NCBI RefSeq assembly: GCF_905171765.1
Contig: NC_053393.1
Location: 193,343,921-193,407,920, forward strand
Length of the DNA stretch: 64,000 bases
From: Bufo bufo
Lineage: Eukaryota > Chordata > Amphibia > Anura > Bufonidae
Reading direction: 5' to 3'
In this document: piece after piece, positions 10,266 through 21,870 of the stretch
Layout: every line of letters starts with the position of its first letter
Numbering within the stretch: position 1 is the first letter of the stretch
Made by a program: the position numbers and the translations under genes
Notes under the pieces: model-generated
Database searches by the model: none
Seen by the model: only the letters and a program-made list of their open reading frames with translations
What the model was told of the DNA's origin: nothing

Positions 10266-11564
10266 TAACGGAATCAGAAAAAGGGGAGCAGTACCATAGT
10301 AAAACTTAACTTTTATTATACTCAATGAGAACTCCCGTGGCCGGGAGATAAAAAAAAAACTTACGAACATAAACAGACAAACAGGTGCAGGACCTAAACA
10401 AGTGTGCCACATAGAAAAACAGCGACACACCAAGCTAGGTACATACAACCCAGGGCATAGGGTCCCTGAGTCCGTCTCCCGTGAACAGATGCTGAGACGA
10501 GCGGGACGCTATATGAAAACACAGAATGGTCTTACCGGTTTAGTTGAGAAACCTCACTATTCCCAAAGTGTGCAATGTCGGTAGAGGAGATGGTCACTCC
10601 TTGCGGGCTTTGGATACCAGATGTCCAAACAGTAATACAGGCATCAGGTCCTTAGGTCATCAGTCTTAGCGGTGGGGAAGCCTCGGGAAAAACAATCTGT
10701 CCCTATTGCACCCTACTTGACCTATTCAGCCCTAGTGACCTAACACGGGGTCCGTGCCCCGCAAGGGGTGGCCCCGTCCGGAATCTCACCCTGATCAAGG
10801 ATCCCTATCAGGCCATACACAACGTGTCCAGAGGCTAAACTGGATGCCTGATCAGGGTAATGGAATCATACATGAAATAGATTGGCCACAATATGTTCGC
10901 GTGTTCCAACACGTTTCATCAAATGAACATGTCAAAAACTACTGTATATACTAAGAGAGCCCCATGAATCATCAGGGGACACGGGACTTAGTATTTAACT
11001 AAATCCTGGCTGCCTAACCACTGAAGGGGGCATATGGCACAGCTCCGCAGAATAAGGCAAGTCAGAATGCTACTGTAGCAAGGCATATGGCGTTGCTCCA
11101 CAGCATCACCTGCAACAGATATACAAACACACGGACGGACCCATTAGGAAACAGATCCTGCACAGCCTGCACTATATATTAAGTAGAGAGTGGTACTTAC
11201 AATGCTCCTGGAGGGGTGTGTGGCAGATGTCTAGTGAAGTGGGCACCGGAATTCGCAGTGTCCCACTGTCAGGCGTAAATCTGACAAGCGCCATTTGGCG
11301 CGCTGTATTTAAAAGAAGGAGAAGAAGAACGGCCTCTGTGCGCATGCACGGAGCGACGCCGGCCCACGTGACCTTGCCACATCACGTGATCGGGTCGACG
11401 TAGGTACGGCGCTAGACTACCAAATAGGAAAAAGCCTATAAAACAGACCATAGTGAATAACAGCAGAGTGACAAGCACACATCGCTGACCGAGAGATATG
11501 GGAGGGGGTGGGGGGGCTAAACAGTAATCGGGGATCATAAAAAGCACCCAAACTGTAACTGCTC
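10266..11564 (-). other. Probable 3' region of PLE-3
   Basis: Non-coding on both strands as far as I can see. It lies downstream (minus strand) of the PLE-3 endonuclease end and contains a degenerate hammerhead-like motif, as expected for the terminal region of a Penelope-like element. Its far boundary with the hAT-type repeat is approximate. Confidence 0.45.
10887..10930 (-). ncRNA. Degenerate hammerhead-ribozyme-like motif
   Basis: The minus strand reads TTGATGA, then a perfect 6-bp stem CGTGTT/AACACG with a 2-base loop, then CGAAC. The order is that of a hammerhead core, but the first C of CTGATGA is T and the expected GAAACGCGT is GAACATATT, so stem III is lost. I read it as a dead relic of the PLE-3 ribozyme. 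Confidence 0.4.
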
Positions 11565-11880
11565 ATTTAGGCCATGGGGGTGAGAGGTGTTAAGTTTAAA
11601 GATCCACCAGCATTCTTTTGGGAGAATGCGCTTATCCCAATCCCCCCCCTTGGGGTTTTTTGACGCACTTGATGCCGATGAAGGTGATGGCTGACGTGCG
11701 GCCCCCATGTGCAATCTGGACGTGTCTTGCTACTGGGGTATCCCTCTCATTACATATGTCCCCAATATGTTCGCTCATCCGCTTACGGAGCTCCCTCCGG
11801 GTTTTCCCCACATGGCGCTTGCCACACTCACAGGTGAGGAGATATATTACCCCCACGGTGCGGCAATAATAATAATCTTA
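11565..11880 (-). pseudogene. PLE-3 GIY-YIG endonuclease, 5'-truncated
   Basis: Minus-strand translation: GVIYLLTCECGKRHVGKTRR, then RKRMSEHIGDI, VARHV, then after a frame change DWDKRILPKECWWIFKLNTS and PHGLNEQLQFG. This is the full GIY-YIG core (Y...HVG..R) and the standard PLE C-terminus. The element starts at the endonuclease, so the RT is missing. It differs from the endonucleases of PLE-1 and PLE-2. Confidence 0.8.
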
Positions 11881-11953
11881 ATCTATCTCCTCACTTTGAC
11901 CTGAAGCTCGGCTGAACCCGAACTTCCACGGGTTCGCTCAACCCTAGTTATGG

Positions 11954-12110
11954 GTAAAAGTAAAGTAAATGGTACCCTCTTATTCACTAATATACTAACT
12001 CCCTGTGAGTATGATGTTCCATAATTGCACTTTTTAATTGCTTTCAGCAAATCATATAGTGTTGATGCTAAATTTATTTGATCCTTTAACTCCTTGATTA
12101 AATGCATCAT
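11954..12110 (-). pseudogene. LINE endonuclease fragment, upstream half
   Basis: The minus strand encodes NYGTSYSQGVSILVNKRVPF, the motif S...GVAILI...PF found in L1-type endonucleases just before the strand that resumes at 9900. It is cut at the hAT-type insertion site. Upstream residues (INLASTLYDLLKAI) have no clear match and may already lie outside the domain. Confidence 0.6.
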
Positions 12111-13110
12111 ACAGATACCGCACAGTCATCTCTTTAAACATGGTGTCCACTCCAAAACAAAAACAGTGCCATAGCCGCGGTTTCACATAGCAGACACCTG
12201 GCCTAATACCTCAGATGCCATGGTCAATTGTGACCACGGCATCTAAGGTAAATTTTCCCAGGGCGGGCTGCGCAGCGATCGAGGGAGCCGTTCATTCATT
12301 GTCGTAGCCTCGGTTCCTTTGAAGGATCCAAAGTTACCATAGCAATAGTTTCTATGTAGCCTTGCCTGTAGCAGGGCTCCATAGAAGCACAATGGAACTC
12401 CCATAGGCTGCAATGGTAATTTATTGCAGTTTATGTGAGACCACATGTTCAAGGGGACTTAAAAAAAGTGAAATAAAAGTAAAAAATAAATATAAAAACT
12501 ACATAAAACCCAGCTTTTCCCAAAAAATAAAGATCATTTGCATGGGTGCACTGCAAAATGCCTGGTCTATTAAAATGTAAATGTATTTACGCCATAGAGT
12601 GAATAATTGATTCCCCACTCTTTCGTCACATCCCCAAAAAATTTATAAAAAGTGATCAAAAAGTCATATGCACTCCAAATGGTATCAATAAAAACTACTG
12701 AAAAATACGAGCCCACACACAGCTCCATAGACATAACTATAAAAAGTTATGTAGGTCAAAATATGACAATGCAAAGAAAAAATTAATATTTTTTTTTAAG
12801 TTTTTATTTTTTCCGGGATTAAAAAACTAAAAACTACGTAAATGTGGTATCACTGTAATTGTACTGATCCATAGAATGAAGGTAACATTCAAGTTTTACC
12901 GCTTAGGGAATGCTGTAAAAACTAAACAAATGAAACTATGGTGCAATTCTGTTTTTATTTGTCCTATTTCACTCCAGAATTTATAAATTGTCCCACAAAA
13001 AACAAGCCCTATATGGCTATGTGAAAAAAAAAAAAGTCATGGCTCTTGGAAGGCAGATAATTAAAAACTAATATTTCGAAAATGGAAAATCGCTCTGTCC
13101 TCAAAGATAG
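12111..13110. other. Old AT-rich repeat, related to element P interior
   Basis: No gene seen. Stretches such as AAAGTGATCAAAAAGTCATA followed by CCAAA.GGTA.CAATAAAA resemble the 353-bp tandem units inside element P near 48.2-49.1 kb, so this is probably a diverged relative of that TTAA element family. Boundaries are not visible. Confidence 0.4.
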
Positions 13111-13120
13111 AAACATATGA

Positions 13121-13288
13121 GGTCATTTATCAAACTGGTGTAAAGTAGAGCTGGCTTAGTTGCCCATAGCAACCACCAGATTCCAACTTTCATTTTTGAC
13201 AACTCCTTTGGAAAATGAAAGGTAGAATCTGATTGGTTGATATGGGCAACATAGCCAGTTCTACTTTACACCAGTTTAATAAATGACC
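13121..13288. repeat. Short palindromic MITE (GGTCATTTATCAAACTGGTG family)
   Basis: The block is an imperfect inverted repeat: GGTCATTTATCAAACTGGTG at the left and its complement at the right, with GTTGCCCATA and CTTTCATTTT motifs mirrored. Related copies lie at 39.3 and 40.1 kb. Confidence 0.75.
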
Positions 13289-14138
13289 CCAATAGAGTAT
13301 TGATAACAGAAAAATACCACATATTCCATCTAGTCTGTCCTTTTTTTCAATATTATTTCTTGTTTATCTTAGGATAAATGTGTTCATCCCAAAATGTAGT
13401 GAAGAAAATGCTAGTGGTAAGACACAAAAAAGAACATGTGTATTCTGGTGTTTTTTAGCATTAAAAGAAGCCAGGGCCAAATTCATGTGTAAGGACCCTT
13501 ACAAAATGCTACAAAATAAAATAAAATAAACTGATGCAAAAACAGTTGTAAAAGACTTTATGAAAACACTTAAACTGAATGCTGAAAAAATTGTGTGTAA
13601 AGGAGGCATTAAGGCTAAATAGGCCTTTTAGATGCACTATGTGGTAAAATGTCTTAATTCCAGGCTTTGTGTGGCCTTAATTCTAAATTGTATGTTAAAT
13701 TATACAGCAAAATTCCTGCTGTACTTCTTATTTTCATTTTGTCTGCCAACGAAAGAACATCTCCTATCCCTTGGAGGACAATTGTTTGATTCTTTAATCA
13801 ACCGCTCCTTTGGCTTTAGATTAACCTGATTGCTTAGTGTGCTGAATTATTTGATAACTTAACTAGATATATGTGCAGATTAGTGTACTTCTGAAAATAC
13901 ATAACAATGTGTATATTGCAAGTTCAGAGGGGGGGGGGGGGGTAATATCCTCAGAAAAGCAATTTGTTTTGTGATAATGTTTGGCCTACAGACACAGGTT
14001 CACAATGTTCTGGTTCTGATGAAGTAGAACAATGTTCTCATTATCCGAAAACATCTACATTGCAGTAGGTGGCTTGTGAAGAATCTCAATTTAGCGGGAA
14101 TCTGTGAGCAATATTTTGCCTATATAACTAATGCTAAG
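13289..14138. other. No recognised feature; contains a G homopolymer
   Basis: No gene or repeat boundary recognised. A run of about 14 G lies at about 13928-13941. Two small ORFs have no recognisable motif. Confidence 0.35.
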
Positions 14139-14502
14139 GTGCTGTTTTCCTCTCAAACATGGTTTAAAACATACCTTTGGTATCCTTCTGTGCATTTGTG
14201 ATTGCAAGAAAATAGAGTTTGTTGTAAATGAGCCGCAAAGTGCCCAGCAGGGTGTTTCCATCCTTCCAATGAGCCCAAGCCATCCTCTTCAGAGAACCCA
14301 GTTCCTTCCCTGTCGGCTCCTAACTCCCTGTGACATCATCTCTCTGCCTGGGCCTGCTCACCACAGTACATAGTGAGAGCATATGCCTCACTCTATGTAC
14401 TGAGCATTTGCATATAGAACAAACTTAATGTTCTTGTGATCACAAATGCACAGAAACATACCAAAGGTATATTTTAAACCATGTTTGAGTGCACAACAGC
14501 AC
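14139..14502. repeat. DNA element with about 70-bp terminal inverted repeats
   Basis: GTGCTGTT at the left and AACAGCAC at the right begin inverted repeats of about 70 bp that share CTCAAACATGGTTTAAAA and ATACCTTTGGTAT. The centre is unrelated and non-coding. A target duplication is not obvious. Confidence 0.75.
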
Positions 14503-15268
14503 TGTCACGGCTGTGTCTTGGTCTCTGTGTTGTTTGCCGTGACACATTTGCCGTGCATGCTGGTTGCCTGGTCAACGTGTAGTTTATGCAGCATGTGTGT
14601 ACACTTCTCCTTTAAGGTTTATTTCCCTTCCCTGTCTGGTGCTTGTGCGGTTAACTACCTGGCTGGGTGTTGTCACTAGGTGCTTATATTGCCTATGGCT
14701 GGTGGCCTGGAGTTTAGTTGTCCTCCAGCCTCTGTTGGTGCTGGAGGTATGCTCCTGTCCTGGGTATTCCATCTACCCAGTTATTGAGGGCCACCTAGTG
14801 AGACATACTCCGCACATACAGGGTGCGGAGTGGGGGGAAACTCCCCACCGAACACAGTAGGTAAACAGGAATAGGCCAGGACACCCGAAAATTAACCTCC
14901 TAAAGCATCCCTAATCCTCACCCTGACTCCTATCCGTATGAGTGGACCCAGATGGTAGGAGGGCTCATACACAGGAACCTCGGGTCCTACTAACCCTAAA
15001 GATTCACCTAACCCCTAGAACATTCCACAACAAAAGTAATCCCCATAACATGCATATATAAAGAGAAGACAGTGATAAGCAAAACTGGATCGGCAGGTAA
15101 GAAACCAGTGGCAAGAATAACCACTGGAACAAGAGCATAGGTATACTTGGTCACTTACCTGCCGCGGCTGCTGGAAGGAACACCAGCAGTCAACACCACA
15201 ACAACTGGAACCCATGAATATGTACTGGAACCCAAACACCATACAGGACACAGTACAGCCAACAAACA
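14503..15268. other. Unassigned; possible LTR-like start TGTCACGG
   Basis: The stretch opens with TGTCACGGCTGTG, which resembles the start of a retrotransposon LTR, but I could not find a matching CA end or a second copy. A minus-strand ORF of 105 codons at 15015-15332 is Cys-rich but lacks any known motif and is probably fortuitous. Confidence 0.3.
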
Positions 15269-15507
15269 CATTTAGGTTGTGCAGCATTTGTTTGTGGTTT
15301 TGCTGCGTTACCTCAGCTACACAGAGTGACAAATGCTATTGGAACAAATCATTTCTACTGGTGTGATATACCAGTTGCCCCCCCCAAAAAACTGATTGAA
15401 GCAAGGGTGTTATATAGCAATTATATACTTTCTATATAATGCATTTGGGTAGTGCAGCATTTGTTTGCGGTTTTGGTGCGTTACCGCAGCTACAGATAGT
15501 GACAAAC
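15269..15507 (+). repeat. Tandem repeat, period 173 bp, invaded by gypsy element G2
   Basis: Two units start at CATTTAGGTTGTGCAGCATT (15269) and CATTTGGGTAGTGCAGCATT (15442), both continuing with TTTGTTTG.GGTTTTG. The second unit is broken at GTGACAAAC by G2. The rest of the unit (GCCATTGGAACAAATAATTT) follows G2 at about 26317-26380. Confidence 0.75.
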
Positions 15508-16007
15508 TGTCACCGCCAGATCTCTGAGAAGTTCTGATAGACATTCTTCAGTACCTCCTGCATGATGTTCTTTTGTTTTGCTTTCGCTTTGACATCTCTT
15601 CTTCCTCTCTCTATTAGCAGCGATTGCCTCCCTATATATCTCCTCCCATACTGCTTCACTTTGCGGTTTATACTACTTCCTGGATTCTGTTCACTGCTTG
15701 AAGTTGCTACTGCTGGTTCCTCAAGATAAGTCTATTTATTTGTGTTTTCCTGTTGGCTTGATCCTAGGTGACCCTGGCTCCCTCCGTATTTAGTGTAGGG
15801 AGCCTGTGGTCGTGTCCCCTCACTATTATAGGGTGTTCAGGTGTCACACAGTCGAAGTATGTGGACATGCAACTTTCTATCATTGAGATCTTTGCATGGG
15901 CTGAGCAGCCAGGGAGAGCTCTAGGGCTTTAATAGGGCTCACCCTTTTGTTCCTTAGTTTTGGATCAAGTTTGTTACTTCTTGTTTTCTGCAACACCATC
16001 CGTGACA
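15508..16007 (+). repeat. G2 5' LTR (500 bp)
   Basis: Starts TGTCACCGCCAGATCTCTGA and ends ACACCATCCGTGACA. It is 29 bp shorter than the 3' LTR because of small indels (for example around 15605 and near the 3' end), so the two copies have diverged since insertion. The sequence just inside it (ATTATAAACCGCC) does not show a tRNA primer-binding site I recognise. Confidence 0.9.
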
Positions 16008-16034
16008 TTATAAACCGCCAAAACCGTCTTAAGC

Positions 16035-16981
16035 ATGAATCCGGTTTCTGCCTAGATTGACCACATGCAGGGTCTTTCACTGGAGGTAGCAGATCTCCGT
16101 AAAACTGTCTCTCAGTTTCAGATGACCGTTTCTGCTTGCGTTCATGGAATTTGTTCTGAGCCTAAAATCTCGCTTCCGGATACGTTCTCCGGGGGTAGTG
16201 AGAATTTTGTTCGTTTTAGAGAGGCTTGCAAACTCTATTTTTGCCTACTTCCCCATTCCTCTGGTGATGAGGAGCGGAGAGTGAGGATCATCATCTCGCT
16301 GCTCAGGGATAACGCTCAGTCCTGGGCCTTTTCGCTGCCGGTGGGGGCACAGCCTCTCCGTTCAGTGGATGAATTTTTTGTAGCCCTGGGTCAGATATAT
16401 GATGATCCGGATCGTATTGCTCTGGCTGACTCTAAACTGCGTCTTTTGTGCCAGGGTAAACAGTCCGCAGAGATATACTGTTCAGAATTTCAGAGATGGG
16501 CAGCTGATACTGGTTGGAATGATGCTGCACTCCGAAGTCAATTTTGCCATGGTCTTTCAGAGGGATTGAAAGATGCATTTGCCTTTCATGAGAGACCTAC
16601 CTCTTTGGAGTCTGCCATGTCTCGGGCTGTTCGTATTGACAGGCGTCTTAGAGAGAGAGGAGAGATCACTCCTTCCTGTCATACTCAGTCCAAGGACAGT
16701 GGGGTGGTCTCATTCAGTGTGCAGGAGCCTCACTCTCTCTCAATCCTCTCTGAACCAGAGCCCATGCAGCTGGGTTTGCTTGCCTCTAACAATAGAGGAT
16801 TGAGCTCTCAGAGGAGGGTTTGTTTCTGTTGTGGAGGTATAAATCATTTGGCAAATGTTTGTCCCTCTAGGAGATTTAGGGAATTTTTAGAGAATAATAA
16901 GGAAACAAAAAGAAAAAAGTCCTCTAAAAACGTTCCATCTGTTACTATTGGCAAGGTTGATGCGGAAATTGAAGGTTTTCC
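16035..16981 (+). pseudogene. G2 gag (first part of gag-pol)
   Basis: The likely original ATG is at 16035, but a TAG at 16053-16055 stops it after six codons; an in-frame ATG at 16065 reopens it. The protein shows the retrotransposon gag core (PDTFSGGSENFVRFREACKL, WAFSLP, FVALGQIYDDPDR, YCSEFQRWA, LRSQFCHGLS) and a CCHC zinc knuckle CFCCGGINHLANVC, which binds RNA. Gag forms the particle that packages the element's RNA. The frame runs straight into G1, and the same frame resumes on its far side. Confidence 0.88.
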
Positions 16982-17618
16982 TGTAATGACCGGCAACACA
17001 CACAGGGAGGGAAAAGGGAAAGCCCTGCCCAAGGGAGAGGGAAAGGTGGTGACCCCTGACTCACCTTGCAGCTGGCACCTGACTGCCCTGACGTCCCTAG
17101 ACGGGTTCCTCACCCGTGCGGCGATCACGTGCCTAAACCCTGGCTTTCCCTAAAATGAGCCCTAGATAGTGGGATCGCTAGTCCGCACCACTGACACTAA
17201 GAGGGAAACACCAGGGAGAGGACAGACAATACAGACAAACACATACACCCAGGTGGGCGACCACAGCAGACCACAAAGGTCCAACAGGGATCCGGAGGGT
17301 AGCGTTCTGGACCAACAACCAGAGAACGCAGCAACACAGCTCCAGAGGGTCAGAATAGATGTCCAGGCAGGAAGCTCTATATCTGGCAACCAGAGAAGTG
17401 TGAGAGGGGAATATAAGGAGGTTGGGAGTGCTGGACAAGGAACAGCTGAGGAGAAGGAGCTACGGATCCCTGAGTGAGCCAAAAGGGTTTGCAAAGCAAA
17501 CCCAGAAAGCTACCATAAGGAAACAGCCCTATCTTACATAGAGCGCGCAGCCAACCACTGCGACTTCCTGACCCCGGGTATAACAGAGTCAGGCGTGGTT
17601 CTAGACACCCTAGTGACA
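16982..17618 (-). repeat. G1 3' LTR
   Basis: Plus-strand limits are TGTAATGACCGGC and CCTAGTGACA, that is TGTCACTAGG...GGTCATTACA on the element strand. A purine tract with GAGAGGGGGG lies immediately outside it on the coding side and is the probable polypurine primer. Confidence 0.9.
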
Positions 17619-18265
17619 GTACCCCCCTCTCTACGAGGGGCCTCCGGACACCCAGGACCAGGTCTCTCAGGATGAGAGGCATGAAAAACCCGAACTAGCC
17701 TGTCTGCGTTTACCTCAGACGCAGGAACCCACATTCTTTCCTCGGGACCGTAACCTCTCCAATGCACCAGATATTGAAGAGAGCGGCGGACCCGACGAGA
17801 ATTAACAATTTTGGATATCTGAAATTCTATATTACCATCCACAACAACAGGAGGGGGTGGCAGTGGTGACGGTTCTAGAGGTGGAACATATTTCTTGAGT
17901 AACGACTTATGAAAGACATTATGGATTTTAAAAGTCTGAGGTAACTCCAGGCGAAAAGCCACGGGGTTGATGATGGCTACAATTTTGTAAGGACCAATAA
18001 ACCTAGGACCCAGTTTCCAAGAGGGAACCTTCAATTTAATATTCCTAGTAGACAACCACACATAGTCATTCACTCCTAGGTCCGGACCTGGCGACCGTCT
18101 CTTATCAGCCATGCATTTGTATTTACCCCCCATATTTTTCAAGTTAGCTTGCACCTTCTGCCATACAGATGAAAGAGATGACGAAAACCGTTCCTCTTCG
18201 GGAACCCCAGAAGACCCTTCCCTCTTTGAAAGTACAGAATTGGGGATGAAAACCATATGCACCAA
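17534..18265 (-). pseudogene. G1 integrase C-terminus and chromodomain
   Basis: The fragment carries the GPX-like integrase C-terminal module (DYVWLSTRNIKLKVPSWKLG, RFIGPYKIV) and a chromodomain (SLQYLVHWRGYGPEERMWVP, then AFHASHP-like FHASHP). Chromodomains of this group steer integration to particular chromatin. A 1-nt frameshift at about 18225 separates it from the integrase core. The ORF passes through the polypurine tract and ends 84 nt inside the 3' LTR, as in G3. Confidence 0.88.
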
Positions 18266-19860
18266 GAAATGGTGACTTGCCAGTGGATTCCTGACGACGA
18301 TTATTTATGGCAAACTCAGCTAACGGTAAATATGATGACCACAACTCTTGGTTTTCAGACACAAAACATCTTAGATATGTCTCCAGGTTTTGGTTGGTAC
18401 GCTCAGTCTGTCCATTCGACTGAGGATGGAAAGCTGAGGAAAAGGACAAGTGTACCCCCAAATGGGAACAAAAAGCTTTCCAAAATTTAGAAATAAACTG
18501 GGTACCCCGATCCGAAACAACATCGGAGGGGACCCTGTGAAGCTTCACGATTTCACTGACGAATACCTGAGCAAGAGTCTTAGCATTAGGTAGTGCGGGT
18601 AACGCAATGAAGTGTACCATTTTGCTAAACCTGTCCACTACTACCAAAATAACTGTTTTACCCGCAGACAAAGGTAAGTCAGTGATAAAATCCATTGACA
18701 GATGTGTCCATGGTCTATTGGGAATGACGAGTGGTAATAGAGACCCTGCAGGACGTGTATGTGAAACTTTCGCGTGCGCACAGGTAGAACAAGAAGACAC
18801 AAAATCCAATACATCCTGACGCAACCTTGGCCACCAAAAACGACGAGACAATAGCTCCAAGGTTGCTTTACTACCCGGGTGCCCAGCAAGTGCCGAATTA
18901 TGATGTTCCTTTAATAATTCGAAACGCAGGTTCAACGGTACAAACAATTTCTCTGAGGGGCAAGAGACCGGGGCGTCCCCCTGGGCCTCTAACACCTTCC
19001 CCTCCAGAACAGAGTGTACCGCAGAAACAACCACTCCTCTTTGAAGAATGGGCACCGGATCACTCACATTACCCCCTCCAGGGAAACAACGAGATAGTGC
19101 ATCAGCCTTGGTATTCTTTGCCCCAGGACGATAGGTAATCACAAAGTTAAACCTGGTAAAAAATAGCGACCACCTAGCTTGTCTAGGGGTGAGACGCTTA
19201 GCTGATTCGAGGTACAGAAGATTTTTGTGGTCCGTAATCACAGTGACGGGGTGGACTGCCCCCTCTAAAAAGTGACGCCATTCTTCAAACGCTAGTTTAA
19301 TAGCTAATAGTTCCCTATTGCCAATATCGTAGTTCTTTTCTGCTGCAGATAGTTTTTTAGAAAAGAAAGCACAAGGACGCCATTTGCCAGGAGACGGACC
19401 CTGAGACAGCACCGCCCCCACTCCCACCTCTGACGCATCGACTTCAACAATAAAAGGCTGAGAGACATCAGGTTGGATGTACAGGTGCTGAGGTAAACCT
19501 CTCTTTTAGAGAGGAAAAAGCAACTTTAGCGGCGTCAGACCATTTAGAAAAATCAGTCCCCTTCTTAGTCATGTCAGTAAGGGGTTTTACAATAAGTGAA
19601 TAATTTTTTATGAATTTCCTATAGAAATTCGCGAAGCCCAAGAACCGTTGCAGTGCTTTGAGGTTCTCAGGAAGATCCCAATCTAAAATTGCCTGGACCT
19701 TCCTAGGATTCATACGGAAACCTGAAGCAGATAAAAAATAACCTAGGAATTGTATCTCCTGAACGGCGAAGACACATTTTTCAATATTAGCCTATAATTT
19801 ATTCGTCCGTAGGACCTGCAGTACTTGTCTGACATGCACCTCATGTGTTCTCAGATCAGA
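18144..19860 (-). pseudogene. G1 pol: RT thumb, RNase H and integrase core
   Basis: In order: RT C-terminus (LDWDLPENLKALQRFLGFAN, YRKFIKNYS), RNase H (GVGAVLSQGPSPGKWRPC, NRELLAIKLAFEEW, VITDHKNLLYL), integrase zinc module (EHHNSALAGHPG with C..C later) and the DDE core: DFITDLP, DVVSDRGTQF, and E in SNGQTERTNQ. All three integrase acidic residues are present. A small deletion near 19480 puts RT and RNase H out of frame, and another indel near 18225 cuts off the C-terminus. Confidence 0.88.
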
Positions 19861-20919
19861 CTAATAAATTAAAATATCATCTAGGTATATTACCACAAAC
19901 CTGCCGATTAGATGACTAAAAATGTCATTAACGAAATGTTGAAAGACGGCAGGAGCATTGGTCAGACCGAAAGGCATAACAAGATTTTCATAATGCCCCT
20001 CAGGGGTGTTAAAAGCTGTCTTCCACTCATCCCCCTCCTTAATATGAATCAGATTGTAGGCTCCCCTAAGATCAAGTTTGGAGAACCACCTAGCACCCGC
20101 AATCTGGTTAAACAGGTCAGGAATGAGAGGAAGAGGGTATGGGTCTCGGATGGTTATCCGATTTAATTCGCGAAAATCTAGGCAAGGACGCAGGCCCCCA
20201 TCTTTCTTTTTAATGAAGAAAAACCCTGCAGCCACGGGTGAAGAAGAGGGTCTGATGTGTCCCTTAGCCAAGCTCTCGGAGATATAATCTTTCATGGCTT
20301 GTCTCTCTGGACTTGAAAGATTATATAACCTGGTCTTGGGTAATTTTGCGCCGGGAATAAGGTTAACCGGGCAATCATAAGGACGATGAGGTGGTAACTT
20401 CTGACAACCCTTTTCAGAAAAAACGTCCTCAAAATCCGAAATAAATGTAGGTAGGGTAGTTATGTAGGTGACTAAGCAATTGCTATTTAAGCAATTTTCT
20501 CTGCACTGCTCACTCCACTCCAATATCTCCCTGGCCTGCCAATCCACCACTGGATTGTGCGCTACCAACCAGGGAAGACCCAGCACTACCGGAGTGGGAA
20601 GCCCCTCCAGAACATAACATGAAAGCATCTCGTTATGGTGGTCCCCTACCCGAAGGTGTAAATTATGAACAATGTGGGCGAGGTTTCTCTGAGACAGAGG
20701 AGCAGAATCAATAGCGAATATGGGAATAGGTCTCTGTAGCGTACAGAGAGACAAACCCATAGTGCGGGCAAAATGGGCATCTATCAAATTTACCCCCGCT
20801 CCACTGTCTAGAAAGAAAGAAATAGTCTCCGTTTTATCACCAAAAACAATAACCGCTTGTAACACAAATTGCGATGTACGTATGGAGAAAACGTATACCC
20901 CCCGGCTGACATCCTCCAC
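19861..20919 (-). pseudogene. G1 pol: protease and reverse transcriptase
   Basis: An open frame of 352 codons has an aspartic protease ([13 protein letters not shown], catalytic DSGA intact) followed by RT fingers and palm: [69 protein letters not shown] and YLDDILIY with the catalytic DD. It ends at a TAG just after this box; in the sister copy G3 the same codon is TCG, so one base change closed it. Aside from that stop, the domain looks intact. Confidence 0.9.
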
Positions 20920-20979
20920 ACAGCCTGGGGTTAGTAGTTTTCCGACGGTCTTTTGTTTCTGAGGAAAGAAGGACAGACA

Positions 20980-21792
20980 TTAATGAAATGACCCCTCTCC
21001 CCACAAAAAAAAAAAAAAAACACGCCTACGGCGGGCCTCAGGAGGACGGACCTGACGAGTAGTTACTCCTAGCTGCATAGGCTCGTCTAAGTCCGTACAG
21101 ACTAACTGCTGCTTGGGAGGGGTTACCAATGGCTCCGGTTTTTTCAACCTGTCCCTAAGGCGTCTATCTATTCGGATAGAAAGGGACATAACCGCATCAA
21201 GGGAAAAGGGGGTCTCATATAATGTAAGCGCATCCTTAACACTTTCGGATAACCCAGAGCAGAACTGACTCCTGAGAGCCGGGTCGTTCCATTGGGTATC
21301 CGTAGCCCACCTACGGAAGTCAGAGCAATACTCCTCTACCGGCCGCTCTCCTTGTAGGAGTCTCCGTAATCTTGATTCAGCCAGTGCGACTCGGTCAGGG
21401 TCGTCATATATGAGACCCAAGGCCCCGAAAAACTCATCCACTGACCGAAGAGCCTGGGAATCAGTAGGTAAAGAGAAGGCCCAGGACTGCGGGTCCCCCT
21501 GCAGCAGGGAAATAACAACCCCCACCCGCTGTTCTTCATTACCAGAGGAGTAAGGGCGCAGTTTAAAATATAATTTACAGGCCTCACGGAATGTCAAAAA
21601 CTTGTCCCTTCCCCCAGAAAATCTGTCAGGGAGAGGGACCTTGGGTTCCGCAACAACCTGGTTACCAGTAGCAACCGCTGGGCTTGCGGTCAGTTGTAAT
21701 TGCTGCTGTTGCTGGAGGACCGACGCCTTCAATCCTGCCACCTCCAAAAACAGGCCATGAAACTGTTTGGACAGAGCAGCAATTTGATCCAT
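20980..21792 (-). pseudogene. G1 gag with destroyed zinc knuckle
   Basis: Starts MDQIAALSKQFHGLF, with a Gln-rich stretch, then the gag core (PLPDRFSGGRDKFLTFREAC, WAFSLP, FGALGLIYDDPDRVALAE, SQFCSGLSE). Where G3 encodes a CCHC knuckle ([14 protein letters not shown]), G1 has a run of 17 A on the plus strand (21005-21021), giving VFFFFLWGEGSFH and an early stop. The homopolymer both erased the zinc ligands and shifted the frame toward protease. Confidence 0.88.
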
Positions 21793-21870
21793 ACTGGATT
21801 CTAAGTAGGTAAAAAAAAAAAATAATTTTTTATTTTTTTTTTACCTACACAAAATAAGGGCCAGATATAA

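Larger units (their letters stand above)
9909..11946. mobile_element. hAT-type non-autonomous repeat containing a PLE 3' end
   Basis: The left terminus TAGAGTTAAGCGAACC and the right terminus GGTTCGCTCAACCCTA are inverted copies. They are flanked by 8-bp duplications GTTATAGG (9901-9908) and GTTATGGG (11947-11954) with one mismatch; an 8-bp duplication is characteristic of hAT transposons. The outer parts (to about 10265 and from about 11880) are MITE sequence with a GTTATAACGG palindrome, and the middle is a Penelope-like fragment. The insertion splits a LINE endonuclease. Confidence 0.8.

Noticed and set aside
14503..15268. A second gypsy LTR starting TGTCACGG
   Set aside because: No matching end, no second copy and no target duplication could be found.
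16008..16030. tRNA primer-binding site after the G2 5' LTR
   Set aside because: ATTATAAACCGCC does not match a tRNA 3' end that I can name; the same problem holds for G1.
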